Below, in pieces: positions 63,647 through 64,000 of a DNA stretch of 64,000 nucleotides (within the stretch, counting starts at the first letter, position 1; the number at the start of each line of letters is the position of its first letter). Both the position numbers and the translations under genes were made by a program. Source of the DNA: Tricholoma matsutake (Eukaryota > Basidiomycota > Agaricomycetes > Agaricales > Tricholomataceae); the NCBI GenBank assembly GCA_026075535.2, contig AP026544.2, forward strand, positions 11,346,001 to 11,410,000, in the 5' to 3' direction. The notes under the pieces are model-generated. The model did not search any database, was not told where the DNA came from, and worked only from the letters and a program-made list of their open reading frames with translations.

Positions 63647-64000
63647 ATGCATATGTCTCTCCGACGTAGGCCATCTACTGCCAATCCGGAAGGTTATCAG
63701 TATTATGATCATTTTTCTACTTCCTCTAACAGTCCTCCCTCTTCTCCTACAACTGGCCCCACACGTGCTCGCACTTTCTCTGAAGTAACTCGAGCTTACA
63801 ACTATAAATCTTCCCCCTTCTCATCCCCACAGCATTTCGATATGAAACGCTTGCTTTCTAAACCTGCTCCTCCTTATGCCCGTATCGAAGGACATGGGAG
63901 TGGGAGCGAGTCAGATCCAACGGCCCTTTCCGAACCTGGAAGGGAGGAGAGGGGGGAAAAGAAAGAACGCACCAGGAAGAGCGGCCTTCCGCCTGGATTG
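63647..64000 (+). CDS. Partial ORF running off the right edge, Ser/Pro-rich N-terminus
   Basis: Open from ATG at 63647 (a second ATG at 63653) for 118 codons with no stop to the window end. Composition: MSLRRRPSTANPEGYQYYDH, then Ser/Thr/Pro-rich, TFSEVTRAYNYKSSPFSSPQ, then FDMKRLLSKPAPPYARIEG, then a charged EEREKK-type stretch. No signal peptide or membrane segment. Not recognised. The disordered N-terminus could belong to a retroelement ORF1 or a host regulatory protein. CpG content is high, as in other undecayed parts. Confidence 0.5.
   Translation, partial: MHMSLRRRPSTANPEGYQYYDHFSTSSNSPPSSPTTGPTRARTFSEVTRAYNYKSSPFSSPQHFDMKRLLSKPAPPYARIEGHGSGSESDPTALSEPGREERGEKKERTRKSGLPPGL

Overview
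The window looks like a repeat-packed stretch of a basidiomycete (Agaricomycetes) nuclear genome. The evidence is very short introns (about 49-70 bp), a KDZ transposase with its Cys-rich CxC module, Ty3 chromoviruses, a CFEM secreted protein, and gene fragments of types I associate with mushroom-forming fungi. Species cannot be named. Most of the window is transposable elements nested inside each other. I call them by letters, and the boundaries come from matching LTRs or TIRs and target-site duplications (TSDs) read in the sequence.

Layout. 1-2468: AT-rich flank with no recognised gene. 2474-23889: Ty1/copia element B (minus strand, TSD TGTGC). B is split twice inside its reverse transcriptase: by Ty3 chromovirus A (4043-13620, plus strand, TSD ATATA) and Ty3 chromovirus C (13959-20178, minus strand, TSD TTTAC). 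A is itself split in gag by E (5286-7877), a 2.6 kb hairpin-rich non-autonomous element. 23890-31664 is an island richer in CpG. It holds a small Gly/Asn-rich ORF, a decayed gag-like gene cut by a hAT fragment, an apparently intact CFEM gene (29536-30015), and a DUF6532-like host gene broken by an 818 bp TIR element.

31668-48173: a PIF/Harbinger DNA transposon (H, about 2.2 kb of its own sequence) sits in the same DUF6532-like gene. It carries two convergent genes, an accessory ORF and a transposase, and has swollen to 16.5 kb by three insertions: Ty3 element F (31901-39120), a second copy of the TIR element (39308-40106) and Ty3 chromovirus D (41549-47781, same family as C). 48177-64000: relics, namely a gypsy pol tail (I) carrying two hAT-like MITEs, a gypsy gag (J), a 310 bp snap-back palindrome, a KDZ transposase, CpG-richer tandem repeats, and an ORF that runs off the right edge.

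Main points for the hunt. (1) Chromoviruses A, C and D each have a 10-11 nt match between the predicted 5' end of their RNA and the sequence 2 nt inside the 5' LTR. This is the geometry of Tf1-type self-priming. B and F instead have tRNA-type primer sites. (2) The R/U5 part of A's LTR contains a ladder of seven stem-loops with different stems but a shared AAGCC-like loop. (3) E carries two inverted tRNA-like modules near its ends plus two families of hairpin repeats. (4) An 0.8 kb TIR family makes 6 bp TSDs. (5) In-frame stops are mostly TGA where a CGA codon is expected, and the two TIRs of H have decayed very differently, suggesting a boundary in cytosine methylation. All names and alignments were made by eye; no search was run.
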